Shown: positions 16,539 to 24,399 of the stretch, one piece after another
Layout: the number at the start of each line of letters is the position of its first letter
Numbering within the stretch: position 1 is the stretch's first letter
Assembly: GCF_042684865.1 (NCBI RefSeq)
Contig: NZ_JBHUML010000002.1
Location: 1 to 64,000, forward strand
Origin: Salibacterium lacus
Lineage (GTDB): Bacteria > Bacillota > Bacilli > Bacillales > Marinococcaceae
Length of the DNA: 64,000 nt
Direction: 5' to 3'
Notes under the pieces: generated by a model
What the model was told of the DNA's origin: nothing
Seen by the model: only the letters and a program-made list of their open reading frames with translations
Database searches by the model: none
Position numbers and translations under genes: made by a program

Positions 16539-17634
16539 AGATTTAATTACATACAAAACCAGACCAGTAAACAACGTTCAAATGGTTGATGGAATAAGAA
16601 AAAAGGCAAAATCAAGAATACATTATCTTCATTTTACCGACTATCGTATGAACACATTGCTGTATTCGATGAAAGAGAAATATCACTGGATTGATGAAGG
16701 TGATGTAGATGAAGCGTTTTTATCACTGTTTTATAAAATATTGCCTAAAGTGGATACTACCAAGACACCAGCGGAAGTAGTAAGTTATGTTACTAAACGA
16801 ATTAGGTTTAAGATGAACGATGAAATTAAAAATCTTGATTTATCTGACCATGAAATAAGCGAATTCATGCCTGCTCAGAGGGAGCAGTATACGGGCGAAA
16901 AAGCAGATGAAAGTGGAAGTGTATATAATGACTTTCAATTATATGACTGGAAACTCATGGAATCGGGAAATCACTATCATGACTTTCTGAAACATATTGG
17001 CGGTATAGAAAATGTACTGACGGAAGAACAGAAAAAAGTTTTTAAAATGCACGAACAGCATATGACGCAAGAGGACATTGCCACGGAACTAAGTAAAACA
17101 CAGAATACTGTGTCCCTAACAATCCAGAGAGCAAAACAAAACGTTGCACATGCGTGGATCACCTTCAGAACAGTGAAAGCATTACAAGAAGATAGCACTG
17201 CTTACAATGCTATACAGAATTTTTTAGAATACTATTATGCCCTCGATGATGTAGCACAAAATGTTGATTATTTTGCATTTGTCGTCCAGTTTTTACGTAA
17301 ACATATACATAAAGACGATACAAATTTTGAGTTAATGCAAGAGAATAAAGTAGATTATCGTATGAGTGTGATTGATGTACTTTATGATTACATGAAGGGA
17401 AACATGGTTGTACGATTAATTCAGTACCTACAAGGCACAATAAGTTTACAGCGAAATGAGAAGGACAGAATGACCAAAAGAGTTATAAAAGCATTCATGG
17501 AGTTTCTAGAAGAAGGAATTAGCCCTGATAGTAAAGGCATAGAGAGACAATTGAAAGTGTTTTATGACAGGGAAATCAAGAACAACATAAACGAGTATAT
17601 CGAAGAAGATAGAAAAATCAATGATACATACTGA
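16480..17634 (+). CDS. sigma-70-like transcription factor of the element
   Basis: A 384-aa protein. Its first half looks like a degenerate sigma region 2 (EGDVDEAFLSLFYKILPKVD, then YVTKRIRFKMNDEIKNL). Residues ~187-225 form a region-4-type helix-turn-helix (LTEEQKKVFKMHEQHMTQ, EDIATELSKTQNTVSLTIQRAK). The C-terminal ~150 residues are helical and unmatched. Likely switches on the downstream head genes, as late regulators of Gram-positive phages do; that role is inferred. ATG follows AATAGGAGAG. Confidence 0.6.
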   Translation: MKTLKDFIVTYQEGEERALEDLITYKTRPVNNVQMVDGIRKKAKSRIHYLHFTDYRMNTLLYSMKEKYHWIDEGDVDEAFLSLFYKILPKVDTTKTPAEVVSYVTKRIRFKMNDEIKNLDLSDHEISEFMPAQREQYTGEKADESGSVYNDFQLYDWKLMESGNHYHDFLKHIGGIENVLTEEQKKVFKMHEQHMTQEDIATELSKTQNTVSLTIQRAKQNVAHAWITFRTVKALQEDSTAYNAIQNFLEYYYALDDVAQNVDYFAFVVQFLRKHIHKDDTNFELMQENKVDYRMSVIDVLYDYMKGNMVVRLIQYLQGTISLQRNEKDRMTKRVIKAFMEFLEEGISPDSKGIERQLKVFYDREIKNNINEYIEEDRKINDTY

Positions 17635-17809
17635 TACATATTAAATGAATACAAAATTTTGCAATTCATATCTATATCATAACTGACTTTAATAGTAGAG
17701 GGAAATTTTAATTTTCTTTTTAGCCATTTGTACAATATGGCACTCATTTTTATTATTCCTTGAATTAATTCCCATTATGATAGGAATATACCTCACATAA
17801 TTAAGAAGT

Positions 17810-17848
17810 AGTAGCCCCTTGTATCCTCCTTTGGGCTGCTATTTTTTT
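17810..17848 (+). terminator. terminator before the head operon
   Basis: 8-bp stem AGTAGCCC/GGGCTGCT (one wobble pair) followed by A and seven T. It separates the sigma-like gene from the structural genes. Confidence 0.7.
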
Positions 17849-17891
17849 AATTTTAAACACTCATATTTTTGATTGAAAGGGTGATGAAAAC

Positions 17892-18242
17892 ATGGCAGAA
17901 ATTAAATCAGCAGGTTATCAAGCAATTAGAGATTTTATCCAATCCAATTGGACATACATTGAAATCAAAGATGATTCAGATACAGCAGTATTGCGTGTAT
18001 CTCCATCTGATAGTCGTGTTTCATGGATTCACACAGCAGGAAATCAAACGTTACAGATTCAAATTGTTGTAAAAGGTTCTGATTCTGATATTTCCATTCC
18101 GCAGACGTTTGCTTTATCTGCAATTTTTGATACTGAATCAGGTGGAACAGCATACAGTGAGGAATCATTCACTGCTTTTACAATGGAATCTGAAGAAGAT
18201 GAAATTACAGTTGTCCATTCTATTCAAGTACCGCAAGTTTAA
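17892..18242 (+). CDS. putative structural protein, 116 aa
   Basis: Beta-rich protein without Cys. Its Ser/Thr/Asp-rich pattern and position at the head of a run of virion genes suggest a capsid decoration or fibre-attachment protein. The region around HTAGNQTLQIQIVVKGSDSD is strand-like. ATG follows GAAAGGGTGATG, and the next gene starts 12 bases downstream. No family recognised. Confidence 0.6.
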   Translation: MAEIKSAGYQAIRDFIQSNWTYIEIKDDSDTAVLRVSPSDSRVSWIHTAGNQTLQIQIVVKGSDSDISIPQTFALSAIFDTESGGTAYSEESFTAFTMESEEDEITVVHSIQVPQV

Positions 18243-18254
18243 GGCGGTGATTAG

Positions 18255-19550
18255 ATGATAGGCACAGGAACACAGTCAGACCCATATGTTCTTGAAACAG
18301 CAACAGATTTAACAAGTGTCAGTAATGATGATACTACATGGTCTTCATACTTTGAATTAGCCAATGATATTGATATGGAAGATGGCAGTATCACGCCTAT
18401 TGGCTATAGAGGGAATGGTTTTACAGGTTCTTTTGACGGAAAAGGATATGTCATTTCTAATCTAAACATTACATATGAGAATCGTGCAGGAATATTTGGC
18501 TCTATTGGTTTTTATGCAACAATTAAAAATTTAGGTGCAGACAACGTAAATGTAACGAGTGATGATTCACAAATAGGCGTAATAGTTGGTGCTAACTATT
18601 CCTCTACTGTTGAAAATTGTTTTGTCAAAAACTCAACAGTTTCAGGGGCAGGAAGCCAAGTTGGTGGAATAATTGGATATGGTAATAATCCAAAAGCGAT
18701 TAATTGTAACGTTTTGAACGTCAATGTGGAAGGTGAATCGGAAGTTGGTGGATTTTATGGTTATGCTCAATCAGATGATTCTTCATACTTTACAGAAAAC
18801 TGCTATGCAGTAGCAACTGTTGTGAAAAGCACAATGACAGATTCTACATATGGTGGATTTGTCGGCAGTATTAATACAAATAGTGGATATAGGCATGATT
18901 TTACAGATTGTTATTATGATTTTGAGTATTTTGGAGAGCAAAAAGATGGTGCTTCAGGGGAAGATGTTTCCCCAAAAACAACACCAGAAATGCAAACACA
19001 GTCAACATATTCTGGTTGGAATTTTGATGAAATCTGGACGATAAATGATGGAGAGTATCCTACACTTCAAGTATTTATAGATGAGTCAACTTTGCCTGTT
19101 CAAGAATCTGTAGAAGTATCAACTTTTATTCCATCTATTGAATCAAATACTACTAAAACAAAGGTAACAGCAAAGAATACAGATACCTATATCAATACTA
19201 TTCAGAGCAAATCTGAGCGTCACCTTAAAACAACTAGAAGTATTATGACCTACACTTCACCAATATATTCCAACGCTACACAGAGCCACAGAAGTGTACG
19301 CACGTCTGATGTTGGTGTTCAATCATGGCTATTTCCTATTCATTCAGGCACAAAGAGAGTTGCAAAAGGACATATCAATGCAACATCTTACATCGAAAAA
19401 ATAGTAGGCAGTGTGAATGTGCCAACACAAGATATAGTTGTAAACGCAACGGTTTCTTATATCGAAAATCCGACAAATACAGTCATACAGCAGAATCCTA
19501 CATATACAATCGTTCAGGAGAATCCTTCTGATGTGGAGGTGGTGAAATAA
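18255..19550 (+). CDS. GLUG-repeat protein, probable virion fibre or adhesin
   Basis: A 431-aa protein. Residues 1-270 carry the start typical of GLUG-motif proteins (GTGTQSDPYVLETATDL, then FDGKGYVISNLNI) and at least three GLUG-like units (GIFGSIGFYATIKNLG, GVIVGANYSSTVENC, GGIIGYGNNPKAINC, GGFYGYA). The last ~160 residues are a Ser/Thr/Asn-rich, strand-like tail. GLUG proteins are usually surface or fibre proteins. No signal peptide. It overlaps the next gene by one base (TAATG), so they are translationally coupled. A virion-borne adhesin is the best guess. Confidence 0.65.
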   Translation: MIGTGTQSDPYVLETATDLTSVSNDDTTWSSYFELANDIDMEDGSITPIGYRGNGFTGSFDGKGYVISNLNITYENRAGIFGSIGFYATIKNLGADNVNVTSDDSQIGVIVGANYSSTVENCFVKNSTVSGAGSQVGGIIGYGNNPKAINCNVLNVNVEGESEVGGFYGYAQSDDSSYFTENCYAVATVVKSTMTDSTYGGFVGSINTNSGYRHDFTDCYYDFEYFGEQKDGASGEDVSPKTTPEMQTQSTYSGWNFDEIWTINDGEYPTLQVFIDESTLPVQESVEVSTFIPSIESNTTKTKVTAKNTDTYINTIQSKSERHLKTTRSIMTYTSPIYSNATQSHRSVRTSDVGVQSWLFPIHSGTKRVAKGHINATSYIEKIVGSVNVPTQDIVVNATVSYIENPTNTVIQQNPTYTIVQENPSDVEVVK

Positions 19551-19828
19551 TGGCATATACAGGTGATACTGTCAGAATGAAAGTGTATTTTCGTTCACTC
19601 GAAGGCAACGCTATCAATCCCAATGATGTAACTTTGACACTATTCGACAAAGAAAAACAAGAAATAGAATCAATGACTTTAGACACCTCGAATCAGGAAG
19701 ATGAAGGTGTCTATTTTTATGACTATGTGATACCCGATGACAAACAAAAGATTATCTTTGAGTTTCGAGGGTCAATCAATAATAAGCCAATCGTAAGCAG
19801 AGGAACGATTGAGCCAACATTTTATTAA
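19550..19828 (+). CDS. small Ig-like structural protein, 92 aa
   Basis: Short beta-sandwich-like protein (GDTVRMKVYFRS...VTLTLFDKEKQEI...YDYVIPDDKQKIIFEFRGSI). It resembles the small Ig-fold accessory proteins near phage capsid or tail-fibre genes. The start codon overlaps the stop of the GLUG gene. Possibly a decoration protein or fibre accessory. Confidence 0.6.
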   Translation: MAYTGDTVRMKVYFRSLEGNAINPNDVTLTLFDKEKQEIESMTLDTSNQEDEGVYFYDYVIPDDKQKIIFEFRGSINNKPIVSRGTIEPTFY

Positions 19829-19852
19829 TCTTGGAAGAAGGAGGTATCAGAA

Positions 19853-20278
19853 ATGGCAGAAGAAAACACTACATATTCAGAAGAACAGGTTCAGGAACAA
19901 ATTGAACAGGCAAAACAACAATGGAAAGAAAATGAACTGAATCCTGTTGTTCAGGAACGTGATGAGTTGAAGCAATACAAACCTGATGAAAAATCTGAAG
20001 AACAGAAGAAAGTGGAACAAAAGGAAAAAGAATTGTTTGAAAAAGAAGTCAATATTGAATTGCAACAAAAAGGGTTGGAAGATTTTGCTGATGTGATTCA
20101 GGTTTCTAACAAAGAGGAACTAAACAATATGATTGAACAACTTGAAAAGGTTGTGAATCAGCGTAAACTGGATAACTCGTATCAGCCGGAGAATCACAAA
20201 CAATCTGATGAATATTCCAACGCTAAAAGCAATGGAAATACAAAAGATATGATTAAAGCATTGTTTTCCAGCAATTAA
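19853..20278 (+). CDS. capsid scaffolding protein (DUF4355-like)
   Basis: A 141-aa, highly charged, Glu/Lys/Gln-rich protein that is almost entirely coiled coil, with the ending MIKALFSSN typical of phage scaffolds. It lies 45 bases before the major capsid gene, the usual place for a scaffold, which shapes the procapsid and leaves before DNA entry. ATG follows AGAAGGAGGTATCAG. No protease domain is fused and none is found nearby. Confidence 0.8.
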   Translation: MAEENTTYSEEQVQEQIEQAKQQWKENELNPVVQERDELKQYKPDEKSEEQKKVEQKEKELFEKEVNIELQQKGLEDFADVIQVSNKEELNNMIEQLEKVVNQRKLDNSYQPENHKQSDEYSNAKSNGNTKDMIKALFSSN

Positions 20279-20323
20279 AACTTGGAATAACACTTAATTA
20301 ATAAAAAATAGGAGAGATGTAAA

Positions 20324-21184
20324 ATGTTTAAACATGAGAATTTTGTTGAAGGTCAATCTATTGATATGCAAGATGTAATTTACCAAACAACACCAGTAGT
20401 AACGCCATTTACTACTTTTGCGATGGCACGTCAAGTGGGTGCGACTTCTCCCCAGGTTAGTTGGCTTACAGAGGAAATTGATGAATCCAGTGCCAAAACA
20501 ATGGCTGAGGGTGCAGACGCTCCGGCATATGTTCAAGATACTACTGGTATCAATGACAACTACTTAGAAATCTTTGGTGCTACTGCTACTGTAAGTAACA
20601 CTGCACAAGCGTCAAACGCTACTGGTATTAATGACCTTCTGGCAAAACAAGTATCCAACAAAACAAAAGCAATGAAGATGAGAATTGAGGACAAATTGAT
20701 TAATGGTACTAAAGGTTTCAGTAATGGTAAATATACAACTGGCGGTATCCTTGAACAAATTGATTCTGCACAGCAGGTAACTGGCTCTACTTTTGACCAG
20801 TCGGCTTTTGAAGAAACTCTTTCTGCTCTATATCATGCAGGTGCGAATGACAGCATGACTGTATTCCTTCCTGCAAGTATGAAAACACAAATCAACAATT
20901 TTGAGGACGTTACTTTCCTTGCACGTGATGGAGAAATTGGCTTTGATACAGAGGTATATTCTTCTGTATACGGTCAGGTACGTTTTGTACTTTCTGAAAA
21001 AGTCGGTGCGGATAAACTATTTGTAGTCAATGGTGACTATCTTGAAATGCCGACACTTATTCCATTTAATGGTACACCGCAACCTGTCAGCGGTTCTAAG
21101 CAATCGGTATACCTCGAAACACAAACAGGTATTACGTTGCTGAATCCGAAAGCCGCCGCAAGTTTCACAGTAACTACAGCATAA
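20324..21184 (+). CDS. major capsid protein, HK97-fold (SU10/DUF5309-like)
   Basis: A 286-aa protein. The N-terminal arm (KHENFVEGQSIDMQDVIYQTTPVVTPFTTFA) and the segments VSWLTEEIDE, AEGADAP, GATATVSNTAQAS, KMRIEDKLINGTKG, MTVFLPASMKTQIN and DKLFVVNGDYLEMPTLIPFNG match the SU10-type DUF5309 capsid family. Forms the head shell. The arm is short, with no long cleavable delta domain, which agrees with the absence of a protease gene. A terminator follows at once. Confidence 0.82.
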   Translation: MFKHENFVEGQSIDMQDVIYQTTPVVTPFTTFAMARQVGATSPQVSWLTEEIDESSAKTMAEGADAPAYVQDTTGINDNYLEIFGATATVSNTAQASNATGINDLLAKQVSNKTKAMKMRIEDKLINGTKGFSNGKYTTGGILEQIDSAQQVTGSTFDQSAFEETLSALYHAGANDSMTVFLPASMKTQINNFEDVTFLARDGEIGFDTEVYSSVYGQVRFVLSEKVGADKLFVVNGDYLEMPTLIPFNGTPQPVSGSKQSVYLETQTGITLLNPKAAASFTVTTA

Positions 21185-21191
21185 TATTATT

Positions 21192-21218
21192 AGGGTAGGC
21201 TTATGCCTGCCCTTTTTA
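21192..21218 (+). terminator. terminator after the major capsid gene
   Basis: 9-bp stem AGGGTAGGC/GCCTGCCCT (one wobble pair), 4-base loop, then TTTTT. Confidence 0.8.
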
Positions 21219-21257
21219 TTTATAATACTCAAAGAGTGAGAAAAAGGAGTAATAAAA

Positions 21258-21443
21258 ATGAAGGTCAGGCATATTTACCATATCAGAAGAAAAGAGAAGA
21301 AAATTCCAATGGAAAAAGTTGCAAACTATATCGGCTGTAGTCAATCTATGGTTAGTCGATATGAAACAGGCGATTGTGCCTTTTCTGATTTTAAACTTAA
21401 AAAATACAAGGAATATATAGATAACTATAATCCAAAAAAATAA
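21258..21443 (+). CDS. XRE-family helix-turn-helix regulator, 61 aa
   Basis: A Cro/C1-type helix-turn-helix protein consisting of little more than the DNA-binding domain (IPMEKVANYIGCSQSMVSRYETGDCAFSD). ATG follows AAAAAGGAG. It sits between the capsid gene and the 80-nt hairpin element, with terminators on both sides, so it forms its own unit. It may be a Cro-like or satellite-type repressor controlling the switch from residence to replication; target unknown. Confidence 0.75.
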   Translation: MKVRHIYHIRRKEKKIPMEKVANYIGCSQSMVSRYETGDCAFSDFKLKKYKEYIDNYNPKK

Positions 21444-21463
21444 TCGAAAAGGAAGGTGACAAG

Positions 21464-21484
21464 GTGAGAGGTTGGTTCACTTAA
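21464..21484 (+). CDS. possible 6-codon leader peptide
   Basis: GTG 8 bases after AAAAGGAAGGTG opens a six-codon frame (MRGWFT). Its TAA overlaps the first base of the 17-bp inverted repeat. The arrangement resembles leader-peptide attenuators, but a six-codon frame can arise by chance. Confidence 0.25.
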   Translation: MRGWFT

Positions 21485-21567
21485 TTCTCCTTTTACTCTA
21501 AGTAAAATTGAGATTGTATAGCCCAAAATATAACTGCTATACATGAGAGTAAAAGGAGAATTTTTAA
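21483..21567 (+). terminator. 80-nt double-stem structure with T run
   Basis: Perfect 17-bp inverted repeat (21483-21499 with 21546-21562) enclosing a second perfect 8-bp stem (TGTATAGC/GCTATACA, 21515-21522 with 21536-21543), followed by TTTTT. Unusually large for a plain terminator. Confidence 0.75.
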
Positions 21568-21606
21568 TAATTGTAGTCAGTCGTGTCATTGGTTTGTGAG
21601 ATGGAG

Positions 21607-21634
21607 AATTAGGTGATTAACGCTTCATCTAATT
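21607..21634 (+). promoter_or_regulatory. hairpin covering the ribosome binding site of the 270-aa gene
   Basis: AATTAGGTGA at 21607-21616 pairs with TCATCTAATT at 21625-21634 (one wobble pair), 1 base before the ATG. The only Shine-Dalgarno-like bases (TTAGGTGA) lie in the 5' arm, so translation is probably restricted unless the stem opens. Confidence 0.5.
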
Positions 21635-21635
21635 T

Positions 21636-22448
21636 ATGAAAGAAAGATTAAAAGAACGATTCCCTGCATGGTGCGAGGATTTTACAAAGGAACAGCATAC
21701 AACGTGTTTAACAGACGATTTAGATTCTTTACTGGGGTGCAGTATTGAAAAAATGGTGAAAGGAAATCCAATCAATCATTTCTATAGTTTTGACCAATTA
21801 TATACTGCTGATAAATCAGATAAACGCAAAGCAATAGGCGTTGATTTAGCGTTAAATGAAGGCAAAAGTTGGTGCAATCACGTTGTTAGGATTCATGAAG
21901 ATGACTATGTAAATCCAGATACAGCCAATATAAACGCTGTTTTGAACGTCCACAAAGGGAATTATTTTCAGAAATACGCCATGTCAACAGCATTGATGAT
22001 GTGGTCTTATTATCAACTTCCTTTGCCAGAATCAGAGGAAGGAAAAAAGTTATTATTATCCATTGATTCATCATTTTTAGGTCACTATGATAACAGGTTT
22101 AAAGGCGTACATAACGCTTATTTGAGAGAGTTAGGTTTTGAAGAATTAATTAATTGTTTGGATAGAACAAGTAAAAAAGAATTTTTTGACATCCAACAGA
22201 AATACAATACCAAAGCCAAAATAAAAATAGATGGCAATGGATATTTATATACAAAATTACCCCTTGCAGAATTGCAGGGGATTTTTAATGTGCCATTGGA
22301 GTTGCCACAACAACAATTTCAGAAAACGCATGAGTTTGAATCAAAGGAAGGTTCTACATATACCACTAATAGCAAAAACAACCTTCCACATCTTGTTAGT
22401 TTTGCACTTACAGGAACGAAAAAATTTAAATATACAACAGTGAACTAG
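21636..22448 (+). CDS. unknown element protein, 270 aa
   Basis: A soluble protein with an even mix of charged and aromatic residues. Notable conserved-looking stretches are GVDLALNEGKSWCNHVVRIHEDD, MSTALMMWSYYQLPLPE, LLLSIDSSFLGHYDN and NAYLRELGFEELINCLDR. The IDSSFLGHY and NVHKGNYF segments suggest an active site or ligand pocket, but I recognise no family. Its start lies behind an RBS-blocking hairpin, which suggests tight control. It is followed by a 62-aa gene 11 bases later. Candidate satellite-specific function such as interference or redirection of a helper phage, without direct evidence. Confidence 0.6.
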   Translation: MKERLKERFPAWCEDFTKEQHTTCLTDDLDSLLGCSIEKMVKGNPINHFYSFDQLYTADKSDKRKAIGVDLALNEGKSWCNHVVRIHEDDYVNPDTANINAVLNVHKGNYFQKYAMSTALMMWSYYQLPLPESEEGKKLLLSIDSSFLGHYDNRFKGVHNAYLRELGFEELINCLDRTSKKEFFDIQQKYNTKAKIKIDGNGYLYTKLPLAELQGIFNVPLELPQQQFQKTHEFESKEGSTYTTNSKNNLPHLVSFALTGTKKFKYTTVN

Positions 22449-22459
22449 GAGGAATAATC

Positions 22460-22648
22460 ATGATAAAAGCAAGCGACATGTTCTTTTGCTATAACAAAAA
22501 TCTAGCCCAATATATCAAATCAAGGGGTATCTACAGTATTACTACTGCCATTCACCCCACTACAGGGAAAATGTTCACCCTGTTTCCGAAATCGGAAGAA
22601 CTACAGCAAGCCCTAAACGAATATCACAATCACAATCATAATCAATAA
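22460..22648 (+). CDS. unknown small element protein, 62 aa
   Basis: Short protein ending in a His/Asn repeat tail (EYHNHNHNHNQ). It starts 8 bases after AGGAGGAATAATC and 11 bases after the 270-aa gene, so the two are cotranscribed. No membrane segment. The His-rich end could bind metal. Function unknown. Confidence 0.55.
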   Translation: MIKASDMFFCYNKNLAQYIKSRGIYSITTAIHPTTGKMFTLFPKSEELQQALNEYHNHNHNQ

Positions 22649-22691
22649 TCTAATCTAAATTTATAAGCGAGGTACTCAGGAGGTAAACACT

Positions 22692-23609
22692 ATGGAAGAA
22701 ATTCAAAAATATCTGCACGATGAATCAGGAAAAAGAAAGATATTCATGCCCAACGAAATATTTGAGGACTTCAAAAACAACATAAGTAAAAGACCGCAGA
22801 GAGCGTTTGCTTATGCTTATTATTATTTAATCACTTATCTATATAGGTATTGCTTGTGGAATCCTGAACTCACTCAAAGCAAACTCAAAGAGATACTAGG
22901 ATATGCAGGGAATAATAAAGCAGTAAACTATCTCATTAAGCAAAATGGCGTTCTGGAAGAATTGAACTACATAAAAACAACAAAAGATATTCCTTTAGAT
23001 TGGGAATTTACAGACGATGATGATAGGGAATACATAGAGTTTTCAACGGTATCGGATTTTGAAGAAAATATATTACAAACATTGAAATATCCTAAGAATT
23101 TCAAAATAAGAGAACCATATAAGGCATTTTGGCGTTCAGAAGAAGATGAACACTATGGAACGTTCTATGATGTATCCTATACTCACCAGATTCCATTTAG
23201 AGTATTTGAGTTTTGTATGACCAATGAAGATATTGGTGTGATGGGGTTTTATCTATATGCTTATATAAAAAGTAAGAATCAGATATTTGAAAATGGATAT
23301 GATGTATCTTTTGAGAATCTAGCCGATGAGGTTGGATTCTCTTTTAGTGCAACGGAAAAATATTTAAACATACTCAGAAGGTACAGAATGGTGGTAGGCA
23401 TTGTGAATATGGAGTTTGGGGCTTATGTACGTGGTTTGCCGAAAGAAGAACGTTGGGCAAACACATACTTTGTGAATGAACCTTATCAATTTTCTGTTGA
23501 ACCTATGCCTTATAAGAAAGCAAAAATGATTAGTATGGATACTTATTACCAGAAGAAAGAACATAAGGAACAGATTGCTGAGGAAATAGATGATTTGTTT
23601 AGCGACTAA
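22692..23609 (+). CDS. winged-helix replication-initiation candidate
   Basis: A 305-aa protein with two segments that read as winged-helix/helix-turn-helix DNA-binding units: an N-terminal one (YYLITYLYRYCLWNPELTQSKLKEILGY) and a second near residues 185-225 (VSFENLADEVGFSFSATEKYLNILRRYRMV). This double pattern is found in plasmid and phage replication initiators and in replisome-organiser proteins. The acidic C-terminal tail ends EEIDDLFSD. Strong AGGAGG. It is followed directly by a 92 percent A/T inverted-repeat region, a natural place for its origin. The role in replication is inferred. Confidence 0.55.
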   Translation: MEEIQKYLHDESGKRKIFMPNEIFEDFKNNISKRPQRAFAYAYYYLITYLYRYCLWNPELTQSKLKEILGYAGNNKAVNYLIKQNGVLEELNYIKTTKDIPLDWEFTDDDDREYIEFSTVSDFEENILQTLKYPKNFKIREPYKAFWRSEEDEHYGTFYDVSYTHQIPFRVFEFCMTNEDIGVMGFYLYAYIKSKNQIFENGYDVSFENLADEVGFSFSATEKYLNILRRYRMVVGIVNMEFGAYVRGLPKEERWANTYFVNEPYQFSVEPMPYKKAKMISMDTYYQKKEHKEQIAEEIDDLFSD

Positions 23610-23612
23610 ATT

Positions 23613-23735
23613 GGAAAGGTTATTTTTATAGGGTACATATAACATACTATATTATTTTTATTATTAATATATTTAAATAAATAAAAAACTATATAATATT
23701 GTCTATTACATGTACCCTATATTTTTAACCTTTCC
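23613..23735. other. candidate replication origin: AT-rich DNA inside a 26-bp inverted repeat
   Basis: Arms at 23613-23638 and 23710-23735 match at 22 of 26 positions. The 71 bases between contain only 6 G or C by my count. It lies just after the replication-initiator candidate and before the packaging genes. Confidence 0.55.
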
Positions 23736-23763
23736 ACATAATCAATAATCAAGGGGTGTAAAT

Positions 23764-23874
23764 ATGCTAGAAGAAAGCAACAGAAATATAGAAGAAATGA
23801 ATATATCATTAGAAGAAAACCTTAGAGTGTTAGAACAATTATTAGAAAACGTCAAGGCAGGTGAACGAGTATGA
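23764..23874 (+). CDS. 36-aa coiled-coil peptide before terminase
   Basis: ATG about 5-10 bases after AAGGGGTG. The peptide is Glu/Asn/Leu-rich with heptad-like spacing (MNISLEENLRVLEQLLENV). Its stop overlaps the ATG of the small terminase gene (ATGA), a sign of translational coupling. Likely an accessory of packaging or only a coupling leader. Confidence 0.5.
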   Translation: MLEESNRNIEEMNISLEENLRVLEQLLENVKAGERV

Positions 23875-24272
23875 ACATATATGAAGCGTTGCAAAGCCCA
23901 AAAATCTCATATGTCAACAAACAATACTTCATCTGGAAACATGGAATACGTTTTGACCAGACACTTGAACCTATGGAAGAAGAACGCTTTCTCAGGCACG
24001 TGAATAGGAAAACTTTCAACGGATTCATAAAGTGGGAACGTACCCCAGAATATCGAGCGTTATTATCGATTTATTTTGATTCTCTTATGGCTAATGATAT
24101 GGAACAGATATATCATACCGTTTCAGAAAAGGCAAAAGAAGGTGAAGAAAAAGCAGTAAAACTGTACCTCACTTTAACAAAAGAAATGAAGGAACAGCAA
24201 AAAGTTGCAGAAGAAATTTTAAAAGGTGATAAGGAAGAAAAAGAGAAAGATGACGGATTAGAGTTAAATTAA
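23871..24272 (+). CDS. terminase small subunit
   Basis: A 133-aa, mostly helical protein upstream of the large terminase. It lacks an obvious N-terminal helix-turn-helix but has the look of Firmicute phage small subunits (QYFIWKHGIRFDQTLEPMEEERFLRHVNRKTFNGFIKWERTPEYR), with a charged coiled-coil end (KEMKEQQKVAEEILKGDKEEKE). It recognises the packaging site and recruits TerL. In a satellite this protein would decide that the element's own DNA is packaged. Assignment rests partly on position. Confidence 0.65.
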   Translation: MNIYEALQSPKISYVNKQYFIWKHGIRFDQTLEPMEEERFLRHVNRKTFNGFIKWERTPEYRALLSIYFDSLMANDMEQIYHTVSEKAKEGEEKAVKLYLTLTKEMKEQQKVAEEILKGDKEEKEKDDGLELN

Positions 24273-24341
24273 TGTCTGAGAGAAGGCATACAGCGAAATT
24301 AGTTATTGTTTTGTGATACCACGTACAACTACATACACCAC

Positions 24342-24374
24342 AAAGGATGATGTCTCTTGGCATTGTCCTTTTTT
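24342..24374 (+). terminator. terminator/attenuator before terL
   Basis: 10-bp stem at 24342-24351/24362-24371 with two wobble pairs, then a T run, 25 bases before the terL start codon. Confidence 0.6.
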
Positions 24375-24399
24375 AATTAATCAAGAAGGAGGAATAATC

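Noticed and set aside
24313..24399. Upstream ATG start for terL
   Set aside because: The first 29 codons would include a terminator-like stem; a TTG with a strong AAGGAGGA at the right distance lies at 24400.
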